Assembly (NCBI RefSeq): GCF_947258575.1
Contig: NZ_CAMYIV010000005.1
Coordinates: forward strand, 1-64,000
From: an uncultured Alcanivorax sp.
Lineage (GTDB): Bacteria; Pseudomonadota; Gammaproteobacteria; Pseudomonadales; Alcanivoracaceae
Direction of reading: 5' to 3'
Length of the DNA stretch: 64,000 nt
How positions within the stretch are numbered: the first letter of the stretch is position 1; the number at the start of each line of letters is the position of its first letter. Positions 53,192 through 63,983 of this stretch are shown here, piece after piece. The notes beneath the pieces were generated by a model. It saw nothing but the letters and a program-made list of their open reading frames with translations. It was not told where the DNA came from and did no database searches. A program made the translations under genes and the position numbers.

Positions 53192-53206
53192 TCCATCTCT
53201 GTCAGT

Positions 53207-53243
53207 AAAAACGGTGCGCCGGAAACGGCGCACCGTTTTTTTA
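53207..53243 (+). terminator. Rho-independent terminator of katG
   Basis: aaaaacggtgcgcc-ggaaac-ggcgcaccgttttttta: 13-bp stem, six-base loop, T-run. Confidence 0.93.
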
Positions 53244-53391
53244 TGTCTGCTTGTCAGGAAAAGACGGCCATACCCGGTTTTGCACCGGGAGGCGGTAAAC
53301 GGCAGAAGCGTCGCTGGCGGCGCGACGCGCCTACAACAAGCCTGGGTTCTTGATGTTATTCTTCGGGGAGTCATTGCTGTCGTGAGCTGTC

Positions 53392-53967
53392 ATGCCATCC
53401 CTGAGCTGGCTACAAAAATATCGCCCGCAAAAGTTGCCGTTCCGGCGCCACGTTACCCGTGCCTCGGTGGCGCTGATCTACCGCGGGCCCCGTTCGCGTG
53501 ATGGGGAGCTGTTCTTTATTCAGCGGGCCCGCCGCGATGGCGACCCCTGGTCCGGCGACATGGCCTTTCCCGGCGGACGCCTGGAGCGCAGCGATACCTC
53601 CAGCCGCCACACCGCCATGCGCGAAACCCTGGAGGAAACCGGGCTGGATCTGTTTCGCCAGGGCGAGTATCAGGCGCGGTTGTCGGATCTGCTCACCCGC
53701 CACCACAGCCGCTGGAGTCCCATGGTGGTGACGCCTCATGTGTTTGCCTGGCAGGGCGACCACAGGGTTTCGCTCAACCATGAAGCACAACAAGGCATCT
53801 GGATTCCCCTCGATTACCTGAGCAATCCGGCACACCGTTCCACGCTGCAGATCCGCACGCCGGTGGGGAAAATGACGTTTCCCTGTTGTCGTTATCAGGG
53901 CTACTGCATCTGGGGGTTGAGTTACAGCATGCTGCAGGAGTTTTTGAGAAAGCGCGGGGCGGGATAA
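53392..53967 (+). CDS. Nudix hydrolase, CoA-diphosphatase-like
   Basis: 191 residues. The Nudix box is in FPGGRLERSD...AMRETLEETGLDL with R-E-x-x-E-E, and the DMAFPGGR prelude matches the CoA pyrophosphatase (NudL/UPF0035) subfamily, which hydrolyses CoA to phosphopantetheine and 3',5'-ADP. No signal peptide. Between two katG genes and convergent with the second. Confidence 0.85.
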   Translation: MPSLSWLQKYRPQKLPFRRHVTRASVALIYRGPRSRDGELFFIQRARRDGDPWSGDMAFPGGRLERSDTSSRHTAMRETLEETGLDLFRQGEYQARLSDLLTRHHSRWSPMVVTPHVFAWQGDHRVSLNHEAQQGIWIPLDYLSNPAHRSTLQIRTPVGKMTFPCCRYQGYCIWGLSYSMLQEFLRKRGAG

Positions 53968-54055
53968 CACCAAAAAACGGCGGTGCTTGTGGCGCCGCCG
54001 TCGGGTTCTGGGTGCCGGCGCGGCCTTGTGAGCCTGCCGGCGTTGCAGGGCAGGA

Positions 54056-56362
<2,307 letters not shown>

Positions 56363-56497
56363 TTATGACAGCAATGCTGGTTTCCTATGGTCGGTATCAG
56401 GAAAGCTGATAGGGCAGGGGGGCATGGCAGCCCAGTCACCATGCAGGCATGGCTCCGACAGGGTGTCGGTCTGGGGTGTTCAGGCGAAAAAGCACAT

Positions 56498-56535
56498 AAA
56501 AAAAGGGCGCGTCCCGAAGGACGCGCCCTTTTTTG
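56498..56535. terminator. Bidirectional terminator downstream of csp
   Basis: aaaaaaagggcgcgtcc-cgaa-ggacgcgccctttttt: 16-bp stem with a tetraloop and T-runs on both strands; ends the cold-shock gene on the minus strand. Confidence 0.93.
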
Positions 56536-56551
56536 TTACCGGAACGATCGC

Positions 56552-56881
<330 letters not shown>

Positions 56882-57031
56882 TCAAGCGTGATTTTTTAGC
56901 TATTGGCTACGTTACAGAGGTAGCCAGCGCCTGTCCAGCTAAATTTCACTACCGACAGTCGGATAGGGAGACAGCCGCCGGTGCAGGGCGGTAATCCGAT
57001 ATACTCCCTTTCTTTCATAGCGGAGCACTTA

Positions 57032-57634
57032 ATGAGTCACCATACGGATGACCGCAAACGCCGGGCTCCTCTCGGCCAGCTGGTCGCCCAGACCTTGTTG
57101 CGCCTGACCGGCTGGCGGGCGGGGCCCTTCCCTGACATCGACCGCGCCGTGATCGCCGGCGGCCCGCATACCTCCAACTGGGATGGTGTGCTGGCCCTGG
57201 TCAGCCGCTCTGCCTTGCAGCAGGACGTGAACGTGATGATCAAGCACAGCCTGTTCAAGGGCCCGCTGGGCTGGCTGCTGCACAAGCTTGGCGCCATGCC
57301 CATTGAGCGTGGGAAGGCGGGCGGCATGGTTGAGCAGACCGTGGCGCAATTCCGCCAGCGCGACAAACTGCTGATCGCTGTCACCCCGGAAGGCACCCGC
57401 AGCAACGCCGAGCAATGGAAGCTGGGCTTCTACCACATCGCCAAACAGGCCAACGTGCCGATCATCCTGGCCCTGGCGGACTACAAGGCGAAGACCTTCT
57501 CCTTCCCGGTGGTGATTTACCCCAGCGACGACATGGAAGCCGACCTGCAACAGATCTATGCCCACTTCGCCAGCGCCACCCCGAGGCACCCGAGCAAACT
57601 GTCGGGGCCGGTGCGTGAGCATTACGGGAAGTAG
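57032..57634 (+). CDS. 1-acylglycerol-3-phosphate acyltransferase-family protein
   Basis: 200 residues from the ATG at 57032 with cggagc upstream. PlsC-like motifs: GPHTSNWDG (H-x4-D), LHKLGAMPIERGK and VTPEGTRS (E-G-T-R), then PIILALADY. The first motif in the form G-P-H-T-S-N-W-D defines a group of small acyltransferases common in marine gammaproteobacteria. It probably acylates a lysolipid at the inner membrane, exact acceptor unknown. Confidence 0.88.
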   Translation: MSHHTDDRKRRAPLGQLVAQTLLRLTGWRAGPFPDIDRAVIAGGPHTSNWDGVLALVSRSALQQDVNVMIKHSLFKGPLGWLLHKLGAMPIERGKAGGMVEQTVAQFRQRDKLLIAVTPEGTRSNAEQWKLGFYHIAKQANVPIILALADYKAKTFSFPVVIYPSDDMEADLQQIYAHFASATPRHPSKLSGPVREHYGK

Positions 57635-57743
57635 AGGGCGCTCCTTGTAGAAGCCAGCCTGCTGGCGATAAGCCTTTGTCTATACAGGCATCGCTTGCAG
57701 GCAAGCTCCCAGAGTTGGTCTCTTTGCCCTATCAGGGCTGTGT
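57635..57743. repeat. Intergenic REP-like sequence
   Basis: ccagcctgctggcgataagc and catcgcttgcaggcaagctc are inverted copies of a REP-like motif (57652-57712). Confidence 0.6.
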
Positions 57744-57920
57744 TCAGCGGATGTTCTCGAACATCTTGTGCTTGCGCGGAGCAGACACTAGCACCAGTCC
57801 GACGGTATAAAGAATCCAGCTTGCATAGGTCTCGATTTCCACCTCTTTACCTTCCAGTGTGCCTAGGGAAAGCGCTACCGCAACGACAATTAACCCCCAG
57901 CCAATCAAATACACCTTCAT
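57744..57920 (-). CDS. 58-residue small membrane protein
   Basis: Not a long frame, but well supported: gagaggg before the ATG at 57920, and a product MKVYLIGWGLIVVAVALSLG..., SWILYTVGLVLVSAPRKHKM, ending FENIR. Two hydrophobic helices of about 18 residues separated by the acidic LEGKEVEIETYA, with a basic C-terminus, give a hairpin membrane topology. No family recognised. Confidence 0.6.
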   Translation of the reverse strand: MKVYLIGWGLIVVAVALSLGTLEGKEVEIETYASWILYTVGLVLVSAPRKHKMFENIR

Positions 57921-58251
57921 GAGAATTCCCTCTCCGATGAACTGGCACGATCATCCAATATTGTTACATTGGTCAATGTTTAGGTTTCAAAACGTAAAGT
58001 TTGTAAGGGTGGCGGTCAATTGTTCTGGGCAGGTCTTATGTAAAATATGACGAATGGAGAGATTGTGGCTGAACCAGCTTGGGTGTCGAAAACCCGGGGG
58101 CAGGTCTGAATGGCACTTGCTTAAGGCTACAATGACGGGGCTCCCTTGAGTGAGTGTCATACGCAGACCATACCGGTGGCGGGTTTGCCATGAGAGTGCC
58201 GAGGGTTTATGCGTGTCCCCGAGTTATCGTTTTTAATTTTGAGTTGAAAAA
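57921..58251. other. Intergenic region
   Basis: 331 bp with no gene seen. Contains tttatgcgtgtcccc (58206-58220), repeated at 60332-60346 and in variant form at 63856-63870; promoter of the next gene should be here. Confidence 0.4.
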
Positions 58252-58686
58252 ATGATTAACACCAAAATCTACAAGGCCGTCTATAGCTTGGCTGAAAAGC
58301 TGATGGAAGCTGCCAGAAAAGACGATCAAGCGGAGTTTGATTCCTTTTATGCGCAACTGAAGGCCATTTGTACCGATAACGAAAATACCGATAAAGATCA
58401 CCCCGAACAGTGGGAAACACTGGCGGACTTCACCGAAGACCTGGAGGCTGCGCTGGCGGTATACGAAAAAGCCCGGGAGAAGGCGCTTGCTATCAATGCC
58501 AAAGACCATCTCTCATCAATCGGCCTTTCCATGGCGAAGTTGCAAGTAGACCTGGGGCAGAAAGAGGCTGCGACCAGGAGTCTCGAGAGTGCACAAGTGA
58601 GTGCGAACAAGATTGAGGATAAGCAGCTCAAAGCGGAAATTGATGAGTTGCTTGAGCAGTTGCTGGCAGGGCAGGAAGAAAAATAA
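58252..58686 (+). CDS. Helical TPR-like protein, unknown function
   Basis: 144 residues, acidic, almost entirely helical: IYKAVYSLAEKLMEAARKDD, LEAALAVYEKAREKALAINA, DHLSSIGLSMAKLQVDLGQK and EAATRSLESAQVSANKIEDK form consecutive 30-35-residue helical hairpins like TPR units. No signal peptide. The last ~40 bp of this gene are duplicated in degenerate form at 60358-60403. Cytoplasmic; role unknown. Confidence 0.75.
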   Translation: MINTKIYKAVYSLAEKLMEAARKDDQAEFDSFYAQLKAICTDNENTDKDHPEQWETLADFTEDLEAALAVYEKAREKALAINAKDHLSSIGLSMAKLQVDLGQKEAATRSLESAQVSANKIEDKQLKAEIDELLEQLLAGQEEK

Positions 58687-58814
58687 GGATCGCAACGAGA
58701 TGTGTTTTCTGGTTTCCGCTAGTAAATGGTTAAAGACTGACGTTCTGGTCAGTGATTGCCCTTGATGGTTGTGCGATGCAGTATGGTCGAACTACAAAAA
58801 AACAAGGGAAGGTA

Positions 58815-58943
58815 ATGACTATGAAGCAGGTAATGGCTGTAATTGCTCTTGTCATGATGGTTTCTGGCACGGCACTGGCCCACTCTGGTGGTACTGACGC
58901 CAACGGGTGCCATGCAGGCAAAAAACCATACCACTGCCACTGA
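58815..58943 (+). CDS. Small exported YHYH-domain peptide
   Basis: 42 residues, ATG at 58815 after agggaaggt. Signal peptide MTMKQVMAVIALVMMVSGTA cleaved after LA, leaving HSGGTDANGCHAGKKPYHCH. This is the YHYH domain: the core H-S-G-G-T-D-x-N-G-C-H and the terminal Y-H-C-H. Its histidines and two cysteines suggest metal binding in the periplasm. In other bacteria the domain is often fused to nucleases; here it stands alone. Confidence 0.8.
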   Translation: MTMKQVMAVIALVMMVSGTALAHSGGTDANGCHAGKKPYHCH

Positions 58944-59009
58944 GTGAGTTTTGGTGCGCGATAGCTTCCTGGCTATCGCGCGACAACCCCGGTTCCCCTC
59001 TAAAATTTT

Positions 59010-59501
59010 CTAGTTGCTGCGTGCCCTGTCTTCCCGCCGGGTCTTGGTTTGCGGCCGCCATATCTGTACGCCCCCTGGGACCAGATATTCAGAGACGGTT
59101 CTGAGCCAGAGTAGTCCCTTGATGTTGCCGTTGAGCCTGATCTTTCCCTGGCGCATTCCGACAAAAAACAGCCGCTGATCGTCCAGCAGCTGGATCAGGG
59201 TTGTTGCCCCATAGTCGGCACCCTTGAAACTCACGGAAATATGGCAACGCTCGTGCAGGCCGGAACCGCTGCGAACGCGATTGGGGCTGAAATGGAACCA
59301 GCGAGCGATGCGCCCGTCATGGGTGCGCCACACCATCATGATGTTGCGTCGTTGCAGCTCCTTGCGAAAAGCCGGGTCGCGCCATGCCAACCAGCGCAGA
59401 CGCAGGGCGACAAACAGCAGGATCAGGCGAAAGGCCAGGTGATGTTTTCTCCTGGCCAGCCATGCACGGGTGCGGATGGTGAGTCGCGGGGCTGGTGGCA
59501 T
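59010..59501 (-). CDS. SCP2-like small protein
   Basis: 163 residues from the ATG at 59501 (MPPAPRL); the start lacks a strong ribosome binding site. An N-terminal basic/hydrophobic region (HHLAFRLILLFVALRLRWLA) precedes a domain ending in DDQRLFFVGMRQGKIRLNGN followed by IKGLLWLRTVSEYL, which resembles the end of sterol-carrier-protein-2 domains (M-x-G-K-I-x-L-x-G-D/N). Lipid binding is therefore possible. A truncated second copy lies at 63423-63728. Confidence 0.65.
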   Translation of the reverse strand: MPPAPRLTIRTRAWLARRKHHLAFRLILLFVALRLRWLAWRDPAFRKELQRRNIMMVWRTHDGRIARWFHFSPNRVRSGSGLHERCHISVSFKGADYGATTLIQLLDDQRLFFVGMRQGKIRLNGNIKGLLWLRTVSEYLVPGGVQIWRPQTKTRREDRARSN

Positions 59502-59654
59502 TCTTGTTCTGTGGGCTGGTTGTGGTGAGCGAACCTTAGCAGCTGGAGCGGGCCGGGAATACGTATGAATTGGGAAAGCCAATCGGGGATCGCAAGAGAG
59601 GGTTTGCCCCTGGTTCCTAACGATTAACCATAAACGAAAAAACATGGAGGAGTA

Positions 59655-60317
59655 ATGTCATTATCGAAAAGGGAACTTCATCCGTATTTTGCGGTAACAA
59701 CAAAAAGGTACATGACGCTGGTCGGTTTGTTTGCAGTATTGCTGTCGGGTTGTGACGGAGTGACGGGATCGGGACAACAGGCCATCTATCATGTTTCTAG
59801 TGAAAAAGAGGTGTCCCCTTCCGACGCCGACATGCAGGTGCTGATTAACCGTTTTCGAACCTTGCCGGGCTCTCTTTCCACTCGCGTTAAAGCCAGCGAG
59901 CGGGAAGGCCAGAGCTATATTACTGTCGAAAATGCAGCTTTTGCGGACCCGGTGGCCAACTGTGTGGCCCGTCATGTGGGGAAGATGGAAATTTACAGTA
60001 TCGACCCCGCTGCGGCGTGGCTGGGTCAGTCGGATGTGGAAAGGGTGGAGGCCGACGAAAATGAGGGTTACTACTTCCTCAATTTCAGTATTGATGACGG
60101 TGCGGTGGAACGCTTTACCCGCCTCACAAGTGAGCATGTCGGAGAACGCTTGACCGTCAGTGTCGACAACGAGGTGATTACCAAGGCGCAGATACAGGCT
60201 GCTCTGGGGAAACGGTTTCGGCTGACGATTGATGAAAAGGGGCAGGCGCAGTGCCTGGCAGCAGTGTTGTCGAATGGCATGTTAAGCCAATCATACCGTT
60301 TGGTGCGCCAACCCTGA
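59655..60317 (+). CDS. Lipoprotein with SecD-P1-like domain
   Basis: 220 residues; ggaggag 6 bp before the ATG at 59655. Hydrophobic segment with lipobox in FAVLLSGCDG; an internal ATG at 59712 would give a shorter signal. The C-terminal half (YYFLNFSIDDGAVERFTRLT, SEHVGERLTVSVDNEVITKA, QIQAALGKRFRLTI) resembles the P1 head region of SecD (F-x-L-x-x-x-G-A-x-x-F...V-G-x-x-L-x-x-x-x-D-x-x-x). A free-standing periplasmic P1-like protein is unusual. Function unknown. Confidence 0.7.
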   Translation: MSLSKRELHPYFAVTTKRYMTLVGLFAVLLSGCDGVTGSGQQAIYHVSSEKEVSPSDADMQVLINRFRTLPGSLSTRVKASEREGQSYITVENAAFADPVANCVARHVGKMEIYSIDPAAAWLGQSDVERVEADENEGYYFLNFSIDDGAVERFTRLTSEHVGERLTVSVDNEVITKAQIQAALGKRFRLTIDEKGQAQCLAAVLSNGMLSQSYRLVRQP

Positions 60318-60331
60318 ATGCCGCATCGTAA

Positions 60332-60431
60332 TTTATGCGTGTCCCCCTATTTCTCTATGGGCTGCTTGAACAGTTGCTGGAAGGGCAGGAAGAACAATCA
60401 GGAACACGGGGCAAGCCCTGGCCCCGGTTCC
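60332..60431. repeat. Repeat patchwork with a truncated gene copy
   Basis: tttatgcgtgtcccc (60332-60346), then a 45-bp degenerate copy of the 3' end of the TPR-like gene (60358-60403; tgcttgaacagttgctgg versus 58648), then cacggggcaagccctggccc (60405-60424). Confidence 0.65.
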
Positions 60432-60447
60432 CGATCCGGATACTCTG

Positions 60448-61371
60448 TCAATCCAGCCGTTGTGCGACAGTGTGTTCGCCACTGGAATCCGTGTTTTCCG
60501 GTGAGGGCCGCTGCCATTCCGGGGTCGCCCAGAGGTGCTTCAGCCGCAGCCACAGTGGCCCCGGTTTGGCCATGTCACGGAACAGGGCGCCGAACTCGTG
60601 CAGGGTCAGGGTGATCGGGTTGTAGCTGTGGATCTGGCGGGTAATGCCGTAATCCGGCTTCAGGTCCTCGCGCTCTTCCACAAAGGTGCCGAACAGACGA
60701 TCCCAGATAATGAAGGTGCCGCCGAAGTTGCGGTCGATGTACTCCGGGTTGCGGCCGTGGTGCACGCGGTGGTGTGACGGCGTGTTGAAAATAAGCTCGA
60801 TGGGGCGCGGGAGTTTCTTGACCCACTGAGTATGGATGAACCACTGGTAGGCCAGGTTCAGCGCCAGGGCAAACAGGCCCCACATGGGATCAAAGCCCAG
60901 CCAGGCGGCAGGCAGGAAAAACAGGAACAGGCCGCTGAACGCATAGAGGATGCTCTGCCGGCCAGCGGTGGTGAAGTTCATGTGTTCCGAGGCATGGTGC
61001 ACCACATGGGTCGCCCAGAACCAGCGCACCTTGTGGGCGGTGAAGTGATAGACATAAAACAGAAAGTCAATCAGCAGGAACAGCACCGCAAAGGTGAACA
61101 GATTGATGGGAATGGTGGTCAGCCGGTAGCTGTACACCCATTCCAGAATCGCGAACACAAACAGGGCGTTCACCACCACTTCCAGCAACACATAGCCGAC
61201 CCCCAGGGTCAGGCTGGCAGCGGAATCTTTCAGGCTGTAGATGTTGGTGTTGCGGAAGCGCCAGGCTTCCAGCATCACGGACAGGCCGAAGAAGGGCAGC
61301 ATGCCCACCAGTACCAGCTGCTTGATGTCCGCAGTCTGATAGGCGTTGATAGCAAAGTCGATGGGGTTCAT
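60448..61371 (-). CDS. Sterol desaturase/fatty acid hydroxylase-family protein
   Basis: 307 residues. Integral-membrane di-iron enzyme of the FA_hydroxylase superfamily: histidine boxes HFTAH (in YHFTAHKVRW), HVVHHASEH, and HHRVHHGRN, the eight-histidine pattern of the group; five to six hydrophobic helices. Substrates of bacterial members include sterols, carotenoids and alkyl lipids (ether lipid-like); not assignable. The start at 61371 is favoured over 61482, which overlaps the divergent gene. Head to head with an AraC regulator, 92 bp apart. Confidence 0.87.
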   Translation of the reverse strand: MNPIDFAINAYQTADIKQLVLVGMLPFFGLSVMLEAWRFRNTNIYSLKDSAASLTLGVGYVLLEVVVNALFVFAILEWVYSYRLTTIPINLFTFAVLFLLIDFLFYVYHFTAHKVRWFWATHVVHHASEHMNFTTAGRQSILYAFSGLFLFFLPAAWLGFDPMWGLFALALNLAYQWFIHTQWVKKLPRPIELIFNTPSHHRVHHGRNPEYIDRNFGGTFIIWDRLFGTFVEEREDLKPDYGITRQIHSYNPITLTLHEFGALFRDMAKPGPLWLRLKHLWATPEWQRPSPENTDSSGEHTVAQRLD

Positions 61372-61463
61372 AACACGGCTCCCGGTTAGGTTCCGCGACC
61401 ATGCTAGGGGTGGGTGGCAGCGAGTGATTGACGAATCATGCCAAGCTGTTATCCAATCATGCC

Positions 61464-62471
61464 ATGTCGACAACAACCCCAAATCTGCCTGCCGTCCGCG
61501 TTAACGGCGCCTATGTGCGGGTACTGCTGGACTGGCTGGACCGCCACCAGCTGGCCGCCCCGACCCTGCGCGCCGCCGTATCCCGGCTGGCCCCCGGCGA
61601 GCCGGTGCCGCTGCCCCAGTGGCTGGAGTTGCTGCGGCGGGCCCAGGCCGCGCGCCCCGGCGACGGCTGCGGGCTGGAGATCGGTGACTGCGTCACCACG
61701 GAACACGTGGGGGTGCTGGGCTACCTGATTCTGGCCAGTGACAACCTGGGCCAGGCGCTGTACGCCTACCAGCGTTTCGAAGCGCTGTTCTACGGCGTGC
61801 AGATGGCCGAGGTGGTCATCCGCGGGGACCGGGTGGAGATCGGCTGGCCGGTGTTTGGTGGCCGCACCCTGGGGCTGCTGGTGGACGAAACCGCCATCGC
61901 TGCCCTGGTGAGCTTCCTGCGCAAGGTCATGCCCGAAGCGCCCAGTCCCTCGGAAGTGACCTTTCCCAGCCCGCCGCCGGCCAACCCGGCGGTGTACGAG
62001 GCCTTTTTTGGCTGCCCGGTGCGCTTCAATGCCCCCTATGTGGCGGTGCGCTTCCCGGCGGATTACATGGCCATCCCCCTGCCCACCGCCAACCCGGCCC
62101 TGCGGCAACTGCTGGATCGCCAGTCCGCCGCCCTGTCCAGTGCCCTGCCGGGCAACGATCCGTTCGCCTTCCAGGTGCAGCAGGTGTTCCTGCGGCTGCT
62201 GCCGGAGGCGCGGGTCTCCCTCAGGGGCGTGGCCGATGAACTGGCCCTGTCCGTGCGCACCCTGCAGCGCCGTCTCACAGCCAGCGGCCAGACCTTCCAG
62301 GGCCTACTCGACCGTACCCGCCAGGAACTGGCGCAGAGCTACCTGCGCGACCCGTCCCTGTCCCTGTTCGAAATCACCATGCTGCTGGGCTTTGCCGAGC
62401 AGAGTTCCTTTAACCGGGCGTTCAAGCAGTGGGTGGGGGTGTCGCCGGGGGTGTGGCGGGAAGGAGAGTAG
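61464..62471 (+). CDS. AraC-family regulator (sterol desaturase-linked)
   Basis: 335 residues from the ATG at 61464. N-terminal arabinose-binding-like ligand domain (NGAYVRVLLDWLDRHQLAAP, GVLGYLILASDNLGQALYAY) and C-terminal HTH pair ending LFEITMLLGFAEQSSFNRAF then KQWVGVSPGVWR. Divergent from the sterol desaturase-like gene and thus its probable regulator; third instance of this arrangement in the window. Confidence 0.88.
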   Translation: MSTTTPNLPAVRVNGAYVRVLLDWLDRHQLAAPTLRAAVSRLAPGEPVPLPQWLELLRRAQAARPGDGCGLEIGDCVTTEHVGVLGYLILASDNLGQALYAYQRFEALFYGVQMAEVVIRGDRVEIGWPVFGGRTLGLLVDETAIAALVSFLRKVMPEAPSPSEVTFPSPPPANPAVYEAFFGCPVRFNAPYVAVRFPADYMAIPLPTANPALRQLLDRQSAALSSALPGNDPFAFQVQQVFLRLLPEARVSLRGVADELALSVRTLQRRLTASGQTFQGLLDRTRQELAQSYLRDPSLSLFEITMLLGFAEQSSFNRAFKQWVGVSPGVWREGE

Positions 62472-62512
62472 GCGTGTCCTTTATTTCAGTCCTCAATTTC
62501 ACCACAGTGCGA

Positions 62513-62543
62513 GGGGCACGGGGCAAGACCTGACCCTCGTGAC
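62513..62543. repeat. G-rich motif copy (GGGGCACGGGGCAAGACCTG)
   Basis: gaggggcacggggcaagacc, tgaccctcgtgacccc. It follows a partial ACCACAGAGG repeat (tttcaccacagtgcg, 62498) and abuts the exported protein gene. Confidence 0.7.
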
Positions 62544-62561
62544 CCCTTCTTTCGGCTTAGG

Positions 62562-63308
62562 CTACATGTTTGCGATGCATTGAAGTGAATTAGAAAAAGA
62601 TCCCATGAACTCATTCATTTTCACCTCACTTTTTTGAATGGCTGATTGAAAGTTGTCTATTCTTTTTTGAAGGTTTTCATCTTTAGAGACAATTCCGTAT
62701 GGAGATTTTTTGTCTTTTTTGTAGCCTTTTACCTCGAAAAGTTTCCCTGTCAAACGGTGGAAAGATAAATAATTATCCATCTCCCAATGTTGCTTGGTGA
62801 TGGGAATGAACATTAACTGATAGTGAGCAAGTTGGCGATGGTATAGGCTTCTCTCTGTGCTCTTGGCGTAGTGCTCTTTGAAAGCATCCTGATAGGCATT
62901 AATCAGACTTGAGAAATTTTGTAAGTAGTCATCATTGGCTTTTGATGCACATTTATACATCTCTTCGTAATGTTTGACGAGATACTTTCCTTCAAGACGT
63001 CGGTCCCATTTGCAGGCTTTCATTGAGGCAGCAAAGATGTTTCTTACTTGCTTTGCAGATTCCTGCATCGTAGCTGCCAGCCTCTCCTGGCTATCCATGG
63101 TTGTATGTGCGGTGTCCAGTATCGGATAAGGGGGAGGGATAATGACAACCAATGTCTCTCCTTCAATACGAAGAGGGTTATCCAGCCCGCTCTCCTGCAG
63201 CAGGATAGAGTAATTCCCTTTCAGTGGGCCCGTTGCGGTAATCTGGGCGTGTGAAAAGGTTGAAAATACTGCCAGGAATGCCATTGCCGCATTGATTAGT
63301 GTATTCAC
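62562..63308 (-). CDS. Exported protein of unknown function
   Basis: 248 residues. Signal peptide MNTLINAAMAFLAVFSTFSH, cleaved near AQI. Mature chain starts with a beta-type stretch (ITATGPLKGNYSILLQESGL, ETLVVIIPPPYPIL), then long charged helices with paired cysteines (MKACKWD; MYKCASK; SLQCIANM). Lower GC than its neighbours and flanked by repeats, so possibly acquired. No family recognised. Confidence 0.72.
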   Translation of the reverse strand: MNTLINAAMAFLAVFSTFSHAQITATGPLKGNYSILLQESGLDNPLRIEGETLVVIIPPPYPILDTAHTTMDSQERLAATMQESAKQVRNIFAASMKACKWDRRLEGKYLVKHYEEMYKCASKANDDYLQNFSSLINAYQDAFKEHYAKSTERSLYHRQLAHYQLMFIPITKQHWEMDNYLSFHRLTGKLFEVKGYKKDKKSPYGIVSKDENLQKRIDNFQSAIQKSEVKMNEFMGSFSNSLQCIANM

Positions 63309-63392
63309 TTTTTCTCCTAGATGGCTGGATCGGGGAATATACTAGAGTGCCAGGAAAAGAAAATGTGCTGGGTCTCAGTCCACAAGAATACT

Positions 63393-63423
63393 TGGGGCAC
63401 GGGGCAAGACCTGACCCCGGTTC
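63393..63423. repeat. G-rich motif copy at the break of a truncated gene
   Basis: ggggcacggggcaagacctg, accccggttcc; it forms the left edge of the truncated SCP2-like copy. Confidence 0.75.
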
Positions 63424-63728
63424 CGGGTTGTTGATCCATAGTCGGCATCCTTGAAGCTCACGGAGATATGGCAACGCTCGCGCAGGCCGGAACCGCTGCG
63501 AACGCGATTGGGGCTGAAATGAAACCAACGAGCGATGCGTCCGTCGTGGGTGCGCCACACCATCATGATGTTGCGTCGTTGCAGCTCCTTGCGAAAAGCC
63601 GGGTCGCGCCATGCCAGCCAGCGCAAACGCAGGGCGACAAACAGCAGGATCAGGCGAAAGGCCAGGTGGTGCTTTCTCCTGGCCAGCCATGCATGGGAGT
63701 GGGTGGCGAGTCGCGGGGCTGGAGGCAT
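63423..63728 (-). pseudogene. Truncated second copy of the SCP2-like gene
   Basis: From MPPAPRLATHSHAWLARRKH onward the product is almost identical to the copy at 59010-59501 (WLAWRDPAFRKELQRRNIMM; THDGRIARWFHFSPNRV) but after SVSFKDADYGS it runs into the G-rich motif and stops at 63375. The last ~55 residues with the QGKIRLNGN block are missing, so the gene is probably non-functional. DNA similarity also covers about 80 bp upstream. Confidence 0.8.
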
Positions 63729-63983
63729 TCTTGTTCTTTGGGCTTGTTGTAGTGAGCGAACCTTGGCAGCTGGTGTATGTCGGGAAAACGTATGAATCAG
63801 TAAGGCCTGCTGGGGACCACACGAGGCGGGCTTCTGCGAAGTGCCGATTTGGTAAGTTATGTGTGTCCCTTTTTTTCGGGACATTGACGTAACCTTGGTG
63901 CTGCCAGAATTACGCTGATTTACTACGCAGGACTCACTCAGCAGGCGGGCTCGCGCCTGGAATGGCAAGGAAGAGGCATTGAG
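63729..63983. other. Intergenic region right of the truncated copy
   Basis: 255 bp, first 80 bp homologous to the upstream flank of the intact SCP2-like gene, then gttatgtgtgtccct (63856-63870) and unassigned sequence. Confidence 0.4.
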
